A stretch of 64,000 nucleotides of DNA. It comes from Sphingomonas sp. A2-49 (lineage in GTDB: Bacteria > Pseudomonadota > Alphaproteobacteria > Sphingomonadales > Sphingomonadaceae). The position numbers were made by a program, and so were the translations under genes. This document shows, piece by piece, positions 8,201 to 17,549 of this stretch. The first letter of the stretch is position 1. The number at the start of each line of letters is the position of its first letter. Location: contig NZ_JAJLPA010000007.1 of assembly GCF_025548555.1 (NCBI RefSeq), forward strand, positions 1 to 64,000, written 5' to 3'. The notes under the pieces were generated by a model. It saw nothing but the letters and a program-made list of their open reading frames with translations, did no database searches and was not told the origin of the DNA.

Positions 8201-8586
8201 GGTCGGTCCTCTCCTTTGGTATCGGCTGGTGCCGCATCGAAGCGGCTGGGCATGACGGTCGCCATTTTTACCGCCGTCGGGCGCGGCGGCAGCGGCGTCA
8301 GGCCGCCGTCCTCGCGTAGTTCGGGCGGCAGCGGCGGATCGGTGAATGTCTTGCGCATCACGACGCGTGGCGGCGTTGACGACGTCGCTGTCGGCGAGAG
8401 GTCTGCGCCGGTGCGGATCACGGGGGTCGGGGCGGGGGAGACGTTGCCCGGCAAGACGGCGACGCGCCGATCGTCCTGTGGCTTAGGACGCTCGGAACAG
8501 CCGATCAATGAAACTGAAATAAGCGCCACCCCGCCAACGCGCAAACGGCGCGCTGCTGCACAGGTCATGCGGGGTGCATTAAGCAT
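8197..8586 (-). CDS. Small Pro-rich lipoprotein
   Basis: A 129-aa predicted lipoprotein: a basic N-terminus, hydrophobic stretch and a lipobox SLIGC near residue 30, then a Pro/Thr-rich unstructured chain (PPLPPELREDGG). No catalytic motif. GAGAGG stands just before the ATG at 8586. It is the first gene of the operon with the two esterases and could anchor or assist them at the outer membrane; that is inference from context. It is transcribed away from the TBDR gene at 8745, so the 158-bp gap is a divergent promoter region. Confidence 0.65.
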   Translation of the reverse strand: MLNAPRMTCAAARRLRVGGVALISVSLIGCSERPKPQDDRRVAVLPGNVSPAPTPVIRTGADLSPTATSSTPPRVVMRKTFTDPPLPPELREDGGLTPLPPRPTAVKMATVMPSRFDAAPADTKGEDRP

Positions 8587-8744
8587 CGTCCTCTCGTGCC
8601 CGTCGGGTGGGCCCGACCATAGCTACACGCTAACACAAAATTCCACGTTCACTAGACCAATAATGAAAGTTGACAGATTGGCGGGCTCGGTGTCACTCAA
8701 GGCTCTGACGCGCCGCAGAGCGCGACATTCAGAGAGGACGATTA

Positions 8745-11018
8745 ATGCGCATGTTCCTGCTGTCGGCGTCAGTGATCGCCGTGATGACCTCAGGCGCCAC
8801 CTATGCCCAGGTCGGCCCGGCCGAATCGCCCGCCACTGCTTCCCAGAAGACGCCGCAGGCGTCTCAGAACCCGGTCGACGCGGCCGATCCCAATTCGATC
8901 CCAGGCGATACGGATACTGGCACCGACATCGTCGTCACCGCAGAACGCCGCTCTACCAGCCTGCAGCGCACCGGCGTCGCCGCGTCGGTGCTGACCGGCG
9001 AGGATTTGATTCGCAAGAGCGTGAATACCGTCGAACAGCTCCAGTTCTCGACGCCGTCGCTCACGGTCAACACGTCGGGGCAGGCGAACAGCTTCAACAT
9101 CCGCGGCATCGGCAAGTCGGAAATCTCGAGCTCGGTCGGCGTCGGCGTCGTGACCTATCGCGACGGCGTGCCGGTGTTCCCGGGCTATTTCCAAAGTGAG
9201 CCCTATTACGACATCCAGTCGGTCGAGGTGCTGCGCGGGCCGCAGGGCACGTTCGCGGGCGGAAATGCGACCGGCGGTGCGGTGTTCATCACCGAAACCA
9301 ACCCGACGCTCGACACGGTCAAGGGCTTCGCGACCGCGCAATACGGCAATTTCAACCAGCTGAAGGCGCAGGGAGCGATCAACCTGCCGCTTGGCGACAC
9401 GCTGGCGATCCGCGTCGCCACCAATCTGGAAAAGCGCGACACCTTTTTCACCGTTACGGGACCGTGGACGGGCAATCCCGGCAACCTCAATTCGATCAGC
9501 GGCCGCGCCAGCCTGCTCTGGCAGCCCGACAGCCATCTGCGCCTGCTGGTGAAGGGGGACTATAACAAGATCAACGTCGGCGGTTATCCGAACAGCCCCG
9601 CCTATTTCGGCAGCGCCAATGCGCCGACGCTGAACACCAGCGATCCGTTCACCGTCGGCAGCAACACCTATTTGTCCGGGCAGGACGAGTTCGGGCGTAT
9701 CTCGGCCAACCTCAGCTATACGTTCGACAGCGGCCTTATCATACGGTCGATCAGCGCGTTCCAGAAGGGTACGTTGCAGGAAACGATCGACGCGGACGGC
9801 ACCGCCACGGCCAACAACACGTTCCAGGATTTCGCCAACGAGCATATCTGGTCTCAGGAGGTGAACATCATCTCGCCCGATACCGGGCGGTTCACTTGGC
9901 TGCTCGGCGGCTTCTATCAATACGACAAATACGAATTCCCGGTCGGCAACGGCTATGTCTCGCTATCACCGGCGGGGGTCGTCCGCTCGCTGCGGATCGA
10001 GGGCACGAACCCGCACACCGCCACCGCGGCGTTCGGCCAGATCGGCTACAAGCTGACCGATGGGCTGCAAATGACGCTGGGCGCGCGCTGGTCGCGCACT
10101 ACGTCGCGCAACGACGTCAACTATCCGATCGAGTTGTTCCTCGGGGCGCTGCCGACGTTCAAGACGACGCTGGTCCAGCACGATTTCAACGCCAATGACA
10201 ACGTCGATGCCAAGCTGGCGTTGAACTGGACGATCAACGCCGATCATTTCCTGTACGCCTTCGTCGCGACGGGGACCAAGGCGGGGGGGCTCAACGGCGC
10301 CAATCTGTTCGGCACGACGCCGCGCGGCTTCCTGCCCGAGAAGGTCACCGATTATGAGCTGGGGTGGAAGGGCACATTGCTGAACGGCCACCTGCGCACC
10401 CAGCTAGGCGGCTATTACAACGTTTACCGCAAGTTCCAGGTGCTGATCGTCGATCCCGCGACGCCAAATTTCACGTCGCTGTTCAATGTGCCGCGCCCGA
10501 CCAAGCTTTATGGTCTGGAAGCCTCGGCACAAGGGTCGTTCGGCAATTTTCTGGTCGATTTCTCTACCTCGGTATCGAAGTCCGAACTGGGCGAATTCTT
10601 CGCGCGCGATCCGCGCAAGGGCACGACCGGGGTCTGCGATGCGGTCAACGGTCCAGCGACCGCGGCGGGTTGCATCAATCTGGGCGGGCGTCGCCAACCC
10701 TATGCGCCGCTATTCACGCTGAGCGCAGGCGCTCAATATGCCATCCCCGTGGCGGAAGGCCTCACGCTGACGCCGCGGCTTGACTATGCGCAAATCTCGG
10801 CGGTGTGGGGGACGCTGTTCCAGGCGGCGGCGCTAGGCGATTACCTGAAGGCGCGCAACATCGTGAACGCGCAATTGACGCTCGACAATGGAACCTGGTC
10901 GATCGCCGGGTTCAGCACCAACCTCACCGACCAACATTACATCGGGTCGCTGAACGGCATCCGTCGGCTGGCCGCTGCGCCGCGCCAGTACGGCATCCGC
11001 GTCAGCACTAAGTTCTGA
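8745..11018 (+). CDS. TonB-dependent outer-membrane receptor
   Basis: A 757-aa TBDR: signal peptide 1-21 (cleavage after ATYA), a Pro/Ala/Gln linker, the TonB-box-like segment TDIVVTAERR near residue 62, a plug domain with FNIRGIG and VEVLRGPQGT, then a 22-strand barrel ending in the terminal Phe (VSTKF). The IVVTAERR type is common in sphingomonads for import of aromatic or carbohydrate ligands rather than only iron. AGAGAGGACG precedes the ATG. A perfect TTGACA lies at 8670-8675 as a possible -35, with a poor -10. It is followed by a strong hairpin and an acyl-CoA synthetase gene, so the ligand is likely an ester or acid that is then activated to CoA; this is inference. Confidence 0.92.
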   Translation: MRMFLLSASVIAVMTSGATYAQVGPAESPATASQKTPQASQNPVDAADPNSIPGDTDTGTDIVVTAERRSTSLQRTGVAASVLTGEDLIRKSVNTVEQLQFSTPSLTVNTSGQANSFNIRGIGKSEISSSVGVGVVTYRDGVPVFPGYFQSEPYYDIQSVEVLRGPQGTFAGGNATGGAVFITETNPTLDTVKGFATAQYGNFNQLKAQGAINLPLGDTLAIRVATNLEKRDTFFTVTGPWTGNPGNLNSISGRASLLWQPDSHLRLLVKGDYNKINVGGYPNSPAYFGSANAPTLNTSDPFTVGSNTYLSGQDEFGRISANLSYTFDSGLIIRSISAFQKGTLQETIDADGTATANNTFQDFANEHIWSQEVNIISPDTGRFTWLLGGFYQYDKYEFPVGNGYVSLSPAGVVRSLRIEGTNPHTATAAFGQIGYKLTDGLQMTLGARWSRTTSRNDVNYPIELFLGALPTFKTTLVQHDFNANDNVDAKLALNWTINADHFLYAFVATGTKAGGLNGANLFGTTPRGFLPEKVTDYELGWKGTLLNGHLRTQLGGYYNVYRKFQVLIVDPATPNFTSLFNVPRPTKLYGLEASAQGSFGNFLVDFSTSVSKSELGEFFARDPRKGTTGVCDAVNGPATAAGCINLGGRRQPYAPLFTLSAGAQYAIPVAEGLTLTPRLDYAQISAVWGTLFQAAALGDYLKARNIVNAQLTLDNGTWSIAGFSTNLTDQHYIGSLNGIRRLAAAPRQYGIRVSTKF

Positions 11019-11019
11019 T

Positions 11020-11059
11020 GCGTGCCGGGCGCGATGTTTCACGATCGCGCCCGGCACGC
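11020..11059 (+). terminator. 16-bp stem hairpin after the TBDR gene
   Basis: GCGTGCCGGGCGCGAT and ATCGCGCCCGGCACGC pair over 16 bp with an 8-nt loop, starting right after the TBDR stop. A weak T-run follows. It probably lowers read-through from the receptor gene into the acyl-CoA synthetase gene or protects the 3' end. Confidence 0.6.
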
Positions 11060-11094
11060 TGCCCCGTTTCCGGCGCACCTTTGAAAGACCCGTC

Positions 11095-12681
11095 ATGACC
11101 CCCGGATCGATGCAGCCCTATGCGCTGACGCTCGACAAGTTCATCGACCATGCGGCCAGATGGCACGGCGCGACCGAAGTCGTGACCGGCGGCGACGGCA
11201 GCAGCGAACGGATTGGCTATGCCGCGCTCCGTACCCGCGCCAATCGGCTTTCTGGCGCGTTTGCCGCACTGGGTCTGCAGGCCGGCGACAACCTCGCAAC
11301 ATTGGCGTGGAACAGTCAGGCGCACATGGAATGCTGGTATGGCGCGATGGGGACGGGAATCGTGTGTCACACGCTCAATCCTCGCCTCGCGCCAGCGCAT
11401 CTGGCGGCGATGATCCATCAGGCGGGTAATCGCGTGCTGGCGGTGAGCCCCGGTCTTGCGTCGCTGATCGAGGACCTGCTGCAACGCTGCCCGTCGATCG
11501 CGCACGTCGTGCTGTTCGACGAACCCGGCGGCGCGCACCCCACGCCGGTCACCGATCGTGCGCGCGTCTGGCGGATGGAAGACCTGCTCGACCGGCATGG
11601 CGCGCCGATGCCATGGGGTGGTTTCGACGAGACCGCTCCCGCCGGACTGTGCTTTACCTCCGGCACCAGCGGCGCGCCGAAGGGGGTGACCTATACGCAT
11701 CGATCGAATTACCTGCATACGACGCACCTGCTTGCCGCTGACGTCGTCGGCATTACCGCGCATGACGCGGTGTTGGTCGCGGTGCCGATGTTTCACGCCA
11801 ACGGCTGGGGCTTTGCCTTCGCAGGCCCGGCAGCGGGAGCAAAGCTGGTGCTGCCGGGCCGCAACCAGGACGGAGCCAGCCTGGCGCGGCTCATCAACGA
11901 AGAGGGTGTGACCGTTGCAGCGGGGGTCGCCACCGTGTGGCTTGGCCTGGTCGACCATCTTGAAAAGACGGGAGGCGACGTGTCGTCGCTCAACCGCATC
12001 CTGCTGGGCGGGTCGTCAGTCCCGCAAGCGCTGATGGACCGGCTGGAAGCACGCCTCGGCGTCACCATCCAGACGAGCTGGGGGATGACCGAATTGTCGC
12101 CCGTCGGCACTGTGACGCCGGCCAATGCCACCATCCGTGCCTCCCATCTGTCGGGCCGTCCGCCGATGGGCGTCGACCTGCGCCTGACCGACGATGCCGG
12201 CGAGCCGCTGCCCGACCAGCGCGGCAGCGAGGGCCGGCTGTGGGTCAAGGGGGCGAGCGCGGTCGAGCGCTATTTCGGGCAGGATGCCGTCGCGACCGAT
12301 GCCGACGGCTGGTTCGACACCGGCGACCTCGCGCGGATCGACGCGTCCGGCAACCTGTCGATCACCGGCCGCGCCAAGGACCTGATCAAATCGGGTGGCG
12401 AATGGATCAACCCCGGCGAGATCGAGGCGATCGTCGGTGCCCTGCCGGAGGTGGCGCTGGTCGCCGTGGTCGGTCGCGCCCATCCCCGCTGGGGCGAACG
12501 CCCGGTGCTCGTCATCGAGGAGCGGCAGGGTGCGGTGCTGACGGACGAGGCGCTGCTTGGGGCGCTTCGCGGGCGGATCGCCAGCTGGTGGATGCCGGAT
12601 GCCATCGTCCGCGTGCCCACGATGCCGCTAGCCCTGACCGGCAAGATCGACAAGATGCGCTTGCGGGCCGACCATGGCTGA
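11095..12681 (+). CDS. Acyl-CoA synthetase (AMP-forming)
   Basis: A 528-aa adenylate-forming ligase that joins a carboxylic acid to CoA with ATP. Motifs in order: CFTSGTSGAPKGVTYTH (P-loop-type A3 motif, about residue 186), SWGMTELSPVGT (A5), GWFDTGDLARID (A7), and GRAKDLIKSGGEWINPGEIE (A8 hinge) near residue 424. The C-terminal catalytic Lys lies in LTGKIDK. Length and motifs fit the medium/long-chain fatty-acyl-CoA ligase branch (AlkK-like). GAAAG precedes the ATG. It overlaps the TetR gene by 8 bp, so the two are co-transcribed. Lying after a TBDR and among esterases, it likely activates the acid released by the esterases. Confidence 0.9.
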   Translation: MTPGSMQPYALTLDKFIDHAARWHGATEVVTGGDGSSERIGYAALRTRANRLSGAFAALGLQAGDNLATLAWNSQAHMECWYGAMGTGIVCHTLNPRLAPAHLAAMIHQAGNRVLAVSPGLASLIEDLLQRCPSIAHVVLFDEPGGAHPTPVTDRARVWRMEDLLDRHGAPMPWGGFDETAPAGLCFTSGTSGAPKGVTYTHRSNYLHTTHLLAADVVGITAHDAVLVAVPMFHANGWGFAFAGPAAGAKLVLPGRNQDGASLARLINEEGVTVAAGVATVWLGLVDHLEKTGGDVSSLNRILLGGSSVPQALMDRLEARLGVTIQTSWGMTELSPVGTVTPANATIRASHLSGRPPMGVDLRLTDDAGEPLPDQRGSEGRLWVKGASAVERYFGQDAVATDADGWFDTGDLARIDASGNLSITGRAKDLIKSGGEWINPGEIEAIVGALPEVALVAVVGRAHPRWGERPVLVIEERQGAVLTDEALLGALRGRIASWWMPDAIVRVPTMPLALTGKIDKMRLRADHG

Positions 12682-13390
12682 GGCCATGGGTGGAACCGCC
12701 ATGACCGATGTATCCACCCGATCGAAACGCCGCCCGACCAAGAAGGCCGATCAGCGCGCGGCGACGATGGAACAGATCTTCGACGCCGCCGAATCCCTGT
12801 TCGCCCAGCGCGGGCTGTATGGCGTGACGCTGAAGGAGGTGGCGCAGCAGGTGGGCGTCCACCAGTCGCTGCTGCACTATTACTTCAAGGACAAGAAGGA
12901 GCTGTTCGACGCGGTCATCGCCCGCCGCGCGCCAGTGACGATCGAGCGCCGGCTGGCGACGCTGGATGCCTACGAACGCGAGGCGGCGGGCAAGCCGACG
13001 GTCGAGGGCGCACTCCACGCCTATCTCGACGCCGATCTCGATCTCTACGGCAACGGTGACATCGGCTGGCGCAACTTCGGCATGCTCGGCGCGCAGATGA
13101 GCAACACCGCCGAATGGGGCGCTGACCTGATGGACACCCATTTCGACGCGGTCGTGCTGCGGTTGATCGCAATCCTTAAACAGGCGCTGCCCGGCTGTGC
13201 CGAAAGAGATCTGTTCTGGGGATATCACTTCGTGACAGGCGGACTGATGCTGTCGCTGGGGCGGACCGGCCGGATCGACAAATTGTCAGGCGGCCTGTGC
13301 CGGTCGGAGGATTTTGCGGCGATCAAGGCGCGGATGGCGCGCTTCATGGCGGCGGGGTTTATCGCGACCTGCGAGGCACGGGGGGAATAG
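12674..13390 (+). CDS. TetR/AcrR-family transcriptional regulator
   Basis: A 238-aa regulator. Residues 30-80 form the TetR HTH: IFDAAESLFAQRGLYGVTLKEVAQQVGV, followed by the hallmark LLHYYFKDKKELFDAVI. The C-terminal ligand domain is helical and divergent. The start overlaps the ligase gene by 8 bp. An alternative ATG (MTDVSTRSKRRPTKKADQ) lies ten codons inside. It probably senses the acyl-CoA or ester of this locus and represses the surrounding genes; no operator could be picked with confidence. It is convergent with the esterase gene ending at 13488. Confidence 0.88.
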   Translation: MAEAMGGTAMTDVSTRSKRRPTKKADQRAATMEQIFDAAESLFAQRGLYGVTLKEVAQQVGVHQSLLHYYFKDKKELFDAVIARRAPVTIERRLATLDAYEREAAGKPTVEGALHAYLDADLDLYGNGDIGWRNFGMLGAQMSNTAEWGADLMDTHFDAVVLRLIAILKQALPGCAERDLFWGYHFVTGGLMLSLGRTGRIDKLSGGLCRSEDFAAIKARMARFMAAGFIATCEARGE

Positions 13391-13446
13391 CCCTTCCGGA
13401 TCGAGCTGGTCGGTTCAACGCCGCGCATCAGCGCGCGACGGTACCC

Positions 13447-13477
13447 CCGTCATCCCGGGACACGTTCGGGATGACGG
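13447..13477. terminator. Bidirectional hairpin (REP-like)
   Basis: CCGTCATCCCG and CGGGATGACGG form a perfect 11-bp stem with a 9-nt loop, midway between two convergent genes (stops at 13390 and 13488). The core TCATCCCG/CGGGATGA is of the kind repeated across many proteobacterial genomes, so it may be both terminator and REP-type repeat. Confidence 0.6.
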
Positions 13478-13487
13478 CGGCGCACCC

Positions 13488-15122
13488 TCACTCGCATCCC
13501 GCGACGGGCGGGGGCATTTCGGGTGCAGCGAGCCCGACGTTCCAGTTCCACCCGATGGTGCCCGTCGCCCGCCGGCGACACATCACCTTTTCGTTGAGCG
13601 CGAACATGCCGGGCAGCAGGTCGCGCCGCGTCTCCGGCATCGCGGCGAAATGCATGTAGCCGCGTTTCGCATCATAGGCCGGCCAGGGCGCCGCGGCTTT
13701 CGCGATCGGGCGGCCGTCGCGGACGAAGCTCGCCCAATAGTCCAGCATCGCATCGGACAGCGCGCGTTCTCCGGCCGCCGTGGGAATTTTAGGCCAGCGC
13801 GGCGGTGTCGCGGTCAAGGTGCCAAATACATAAGGGAGCTCGCTGGCGTGGAAGGCATGCAGGTCGGCCGCGTCCATTGCCGGATAGCCGTGATCGAAAA
13901 GGTAGAGATAGGAAGGCTTGCCCAGTGCAGCCTGCTTGTGGACCAGCCTTTCCGCCGTCCAGCCGTACAGGGCGTCGCGCGTCGCAGCGAGGATGCTCTC
14001 CGGATAGGTCGCCGCCGGATACTGTCCCAGGAACGCATCGGACAGGTCGCCGTACTTGGCCCTGATCGCCGCTTCGTACACGGCGGCATCCTTTGGCGAT
14101 TTCGGCGCCAACATGCGCAGCGAGCGGATCTCGCCCTCATTGAAGCCGGCGAGCACTGGCACGGGGGCCTGTCTGCCCTGATCGAAGGCATCGACCATCT
14201 GCCGCGGCAGCAGCGCGCCGTCGACCACGCCGAAAGGGACGAAACCCAGCTTCGCCGCGGTATCGGTTAGAGTCTGTGCGTCCAATGCCCGCAGGCTTGC
14301 GAGATCCGGCGTCTTCAGCGCGCCGGTCAGCAACCCGCCGCCGTTTTCCCATGCGAGCATCCCGAACACGGGCTTTCGCAATTCTGGCATCGAGATCATG
14401 TACGAACTCTGCGCGATCACCTTCGAAAACAGGCCGCGCGCCGCGGGCGACGTCATCAGGTACAGCGCGCTCAGCCCGCCGGCGGATTCGCCCGCGATGG
14501 TGACGTTGCGCTTATCGCCGCCGAACGCCGCGATGTTTTCCCTCACCCATGTCAGCGCGGCGATCTGGTCGCGCAGCCCGTAGTTACCCGACACGCCCTG
14601 TGCCTCGCCGCTCAGCCACGGATGTGCGAGCCAGCCGAGCACGCCCAGCCGATAGTTGATCGAGACGACGATGATGCCGTGCGCCGCCAGGTTGCGACCG
14701 TCGTACATCGCTTCGCGGCTGGAACCGGTGTTCAGCGCGCCGCCGTGTATCCAGACCATGACCGGTGCGTTCTTCGCATTGGCGGGAGTCCAGATGTTGA
14801 GCGTCAGACAGTCTTCGCTGACCGGCATTGGTACCCCGGAATAGACCGTGGCATTGGGTGCCTGCGGCTGCATGCAGGCCGGGCCGAAATCGGTGGCCGC
14901 GCGCGTGCCGGTCCATCGCGGCTGTAACACCGGCGCCTTCCAGCGCAGGTCGCCGACCGGCGGCTTTGCATAAGGGATGCCCTTGAACACCCGCAGCGTG
15001 CCATCCTTCGTGCCGCTGACCGTGCCGGCGGGGGCGGCGACGATGGGGCCCACCACGGCTGCTCCTCGCGCGAGCACGGGTACGGCGTTGGCCAGCGCCA
15101 GCGCGGTCAGCATGATCTTCAT
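13488..15122 (-). CDS. Secreted type-B carboxylesterase
   Basis: A 544-aa COesterase-family enzyme, paralogous to the one at 5712-7235. It has a short signal-like N-terminus (MKIMLTALALANAVPVLA), FKGIPYAKPPVG, an HGG oxyanion motif (WIHGGAL), GESAG with Ser213 as nucleophile, FNEGE (likely catalytic Glu) and HASELPYVFG with the catalytic His. Its start codon overlaps the stop of the MFS gene upstream (ATGA), so it is translated from the same message. Pairing with a transporter suggests that it acts on a compound handled by that transporter, but if it is truly periplasmic, order of hydrolysis and uptake is unclear. The ORF could extend 13 codons upstream without a ribosome site. Confidence 0.88.
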   Translation of the reverse strand: MKIMLTALALANAVPVLARGAAVVGPIVAAPAGTVSGTKDGTLRVFKGIPYAKPPVGDLRWKAPVLQPRWTGTRAATDFGPACMQPQAPNATVYSGVPMPVSEDCLTLNIWTPANAKNAPVMVWIHGGALNTGSSREAMYDGRNLAAHGIIVVSINYRLGVLGWLAHPWLSGEAQGVSGNYGLRDQIAALTWVRENIAAFGGDKRNVTIAGESAGGLSALYLMTSPAARGLFSKVIAQSSYMISMPELRKPVFGMLAWENGGGLLTGALKTPDLASLRALDAQTLTDTAAKLGFVPFGVVDGALLPRQMVDAFDQGRQAPVPVLAGFNEGEIRSLRMLAPKSPKDAAVYEAAIRAKYGDLSDAFLGQYPAATYPESILAATRDALYGWTAERLVHKQAALGKPSYLYLFDHGYPAMDAADLHAFHASELPYVFGTLTATPPRWPKIPTAAGERALSDAMLDYWASFVRDGRPIAKAAAPWPAYDAKRGYMHFAAMPETRRDLLPGMFALNEKVMCRRRATGTIGWNWNVGLAAPEMPPPVAGCE

Positions 15123-16432
15123 ATCCTCGACTCCTGACGGTGCAGCGCGCGCGCCAGCCACAGAAACAGGCCGATCGCGATGACGTAGAAAGGCGTGAGC
15201 GTGTAGAGCGCCGACTGCAGCGGATTGGCCGCGCCGCCCGCCGCAAAATGATCGCTGGCCGCCCCGACCCAGGTCGGGCCAAGACCGAGGCCGATGAAGT
15301 TCATCACCAACAGCAGCAGCGCGCCGGCGAGCACGCGCTGGTTAGGCGCGGCCTCCTCCTGCACTAGCGTGACCGAGCAGGAGAGGTAGAAATAATTGAA
15401 AAACATCACCACCGTGAGCAACGCAAGCGCCAGCGGCCAGGTCGGTGCCCAGACGAAGGCGATATAGAACGGCATCGATACGGTCAGCGACACCGCGGGC
15501 GCGATCGCGAAGACCCGGCGCGATCCACGGCTGAAGCGATCGATGATCCGCCCCGATGCGATCATGCCGCCGCCCATGCCGACCACAATCGCCAGCGCGT
15601 ACCAGATCGCGATCTCCGGCAGCGTCATGTTCTTCTCTCGGATCAGGAAGAGTACGGCGAAATTGCCAAGGCCGTAGGTGACGAACTGGGTCGCGCCGCT
15701 GCCGAACGCGGCCAGCGTCATCACCGGATTGGCGAAAAACGCGCGCAGTGTCGCCCAGAACGGCGCCTTGTCGACGATCGTCGCGGCACCCGGATCGGCG
15801 GCGCCGCGCACCGGCTCCGGCACCACCAGCGGCAGCGCGATGGCGGCGACGATGCCGACCGCCCCGATCGCGACGAATGCATCGCGCCAGTCGAACAGCG
15901 TCGCGATCGAGGCGCCGAGCGCGATCCCCAGCGCCGCACCGATCGGTGGTCCCAAATTATAGATGCCGAAGGCTACGCCGCGCCGCCCCGGGGCGAAGGT
16001 ATCGGTGATGAGCGCATAGGACGGCGGCACGCCGCCAGCCTCGCCGAACCCGACCACCATGCGCGCGGCGACCAATTGCGGATAGGTACGCGCCATCCCA
16101 CAGGCGATCGTCGCCGCGCTCCAGATCGCACAGGCGAGGGTCAGCACGCCGACCCGGCTGGTGCGATCAGCCAACCAGCTGACCGGGATCGCGATGAAGC
16201 AATAGAACATCGCGAAATATAGTCCGCCGATCAGCCCCAGCTGGCCATCGGTGATGTGCAGCGTATCCTGGATCGGTTTGGCGAGAATGCCGAGCAGTTG
16301 GCGATCGAGGAAGTTGAGCACGTAGACGAAGGTCAGCATTGCCAGCACGATGCCGGGATGCCGCGATCGTTGCTGCCGCGGATGTGCGCTACCAAGCGGG
16401 TCGGGCGCCGCCACGCTGTTAAGGGCCGTCAT
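15119..16432 (-). CDS. MFS transporter (spinster-like)
   Basis: A 437-aa inner-membrane transporter with 12 predicted helices. Helix 1 holds FVYVLNFLDRQLLGIL, the loop 2-3 motif is WLADRTSR, and VVGFGEAGGVPPSYALI is typical of the spinster-like/organic-anion MFS group frequent in sphingomonad catabolic clusters. GGGAG lies 5 nt before the ATG at 16432; an upstream extension of 23 codons is unlikely. It is first in an operon with the carboxylesterase and divergent from the SDR gene at 16579. It likely moves the ester or the released acid; direction and substrate are inferred. Confidence 0.88.
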   Translation of the reverse strand: MTALNSVAAPDPLGSAHPRQQRSRHPGIVLAMLTFVYVLNFLDRQLLGILAKPIQDTLHITDGQLGLIGGLYFAMFYCFIAIPVSWLADRTSRVGVLTLACAIWSAATIACGMARTYPQLVAARMVVGFGEAGGVPPSYALITDTFAPGRRGVAFGIYNLGPPIGAALGIALGASIATLFDWRDAFVAIGAVGIVAAIALPLVVPEPVRGAADPGAATIVDKAPFWATLRAFFANPVMTLAAFGSGATQFVTYGLGNFAVLFLIREKNMTLPEIAIWYALAIVVGMGGGMIASGRIIDRFSRGSRRVFAIAPAVSLTVSMPFYIAFVWAPTWPLALALLTVVMFFNYFYLSCSVTLVQEEAAPNQRVLAGALLLLVMNFIGLGLGPTWVGAASDHFAAGGAANPLQSALYTLTPFYVIAIGLFLWLARALHRQESRI

Positions 16433-16578
16433 CACCTCTCCCACTGTATCGTGGCTATGGGGTCGAGGATGCGACACGCCGGGGTGTGAGTCAATCCACA
16501 CTCACGTATGAATGAACATCTTGATTTTGCGAACCCTCCTCGCGATACGGGAGTCGGAACGAAAGCAGGAGAGCGAGC

Positions 16579-17472
16579 ATGGCGTTGGACGGCAGGACCG
16601 CGATTATCACCGGCGCCGGCGGCGGCCTGGGCAGGGCGCATGCGCTCTATCTTGCGCGCCATGGCGTCAGCGTCGCGGTGAATGACGTATCCGCCGCGGC
16701 CGCCGATCGCGTGGTCGCCGAGATCGAAGCCGGTGGTGGCACGGCCATGGCGATCCCTGCGTCGGTGACCGACGAGGCCGCGGTCGGCGCGATGGCCGAA
16801 GCGGTGATCGACGCGTGGGGTCGTGTCGACATCCTTATCAACAATGCCGGCATTTTGCGCGACAAGAGCTTTGCCAAGATGACGATCGCCGATTTCCGCG
16901 CCGTCGTCGACGTCCATCTGATCGGCGCGGCGATCTGCATCAAGGCGGTTTGGGAGCCGATGCGGGCGCAACGCTTCGGCCGGATCGTGATGACCACATC
17001 GTCGTCAGGACTCTACGGCAATTTCGGCCAGGCGAATTACGGGGCCGCCAAGATGGCGCTGGTCGGCCTGATGCAGACGCTGGCCATCGAGGGCGAGAAG
17101 TACGACATCCGCGTCAACTGCCTCGCCCCAACCGCTGCGACGCAGATGACCGAGGGCGTGCTCGACGCGGAAAGCCTGACGATGCTGGCGCCGGAGCGGG
17201 TTTCTCCCGCGTTGCTCGCCTTGGTCGCAGACGAGGCGCCGACGCGGGCGATCGTGTGCGCTGGCGCTGGCCATATCGCCACCGCGAACGTGACGCTGAC
17301 GCAGGGCCGGTACATCGGTGATGCCATCGATGCCGGCGAGCAGACCATCGCAAATTGGAGCGAGATCGTTGATCGTTCGGGCGAGATCGTTCCCGGTTAT
17401 GGTTTCCTCCAGGCCGAACGCGAGGTCGCGGCAGCGCGTGCGATAAAGAATTTATCGAACCAGTTTTGCTAA
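16579..17472 (+). CDS. SDR-family dehydrogenase (HSD17B4-type)
   Basis: A 297-aa classical short-chain dehydrogenase/reductase. TGAGGGLG at residues 11-18 binds NAD(P), NNAG is at about 87-90, the catalytic Ser lies in TTSSSG and the YGAAK motif follows near residue 154. The extended C-terminus resembles the dehydrogenase domain of multifunctional beta-oxidation protein (HSD17B4-like) rather than FabG, so a 3-hydroxyacyl-CoA dehydrogenase role fits the nearby acyl-CoA synthetase. GGAGAG precedes the ATG. The last residues (AIKNLSNQFC) run into a stretch just before an IS6-type remnant, so the natural 3' end may have been altered by insertion. Confidence 0.85.
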   Translation: MALDGRTAIITGAGGGLGRAHALYLARHGVSVAVNDVSAAAADRVVAEIEAGGGTAMAIPASVTDEAAVGAMAEAVIDAWGRVDILINNAGILRDKSFAKMTIADFRAVVDVHLIGAAICIKAVWEPMRAQRFGRIVMTTSSSGLYGNFGQANYGAAKMALVGLMQTLAIEGEKYDIRVNCLAPTAATQMTEGVLDAESLTMLAPERVSPALLALVADEAPTRAIVCAGAGHIATANVTLTQGRYIGDAIDAGEQTIANWSEIVDRSGEIVPGYGFLQAEREVAAARAIKNLSNQFC

Positions 17473-17549
17473 CGGGAATTGCGTGATGCTTGCGCTTATT
17501 CCTTCAAACTAATGCATCTGTTGGTGCTGGCGTAGGGAAGGGCGGCGGG

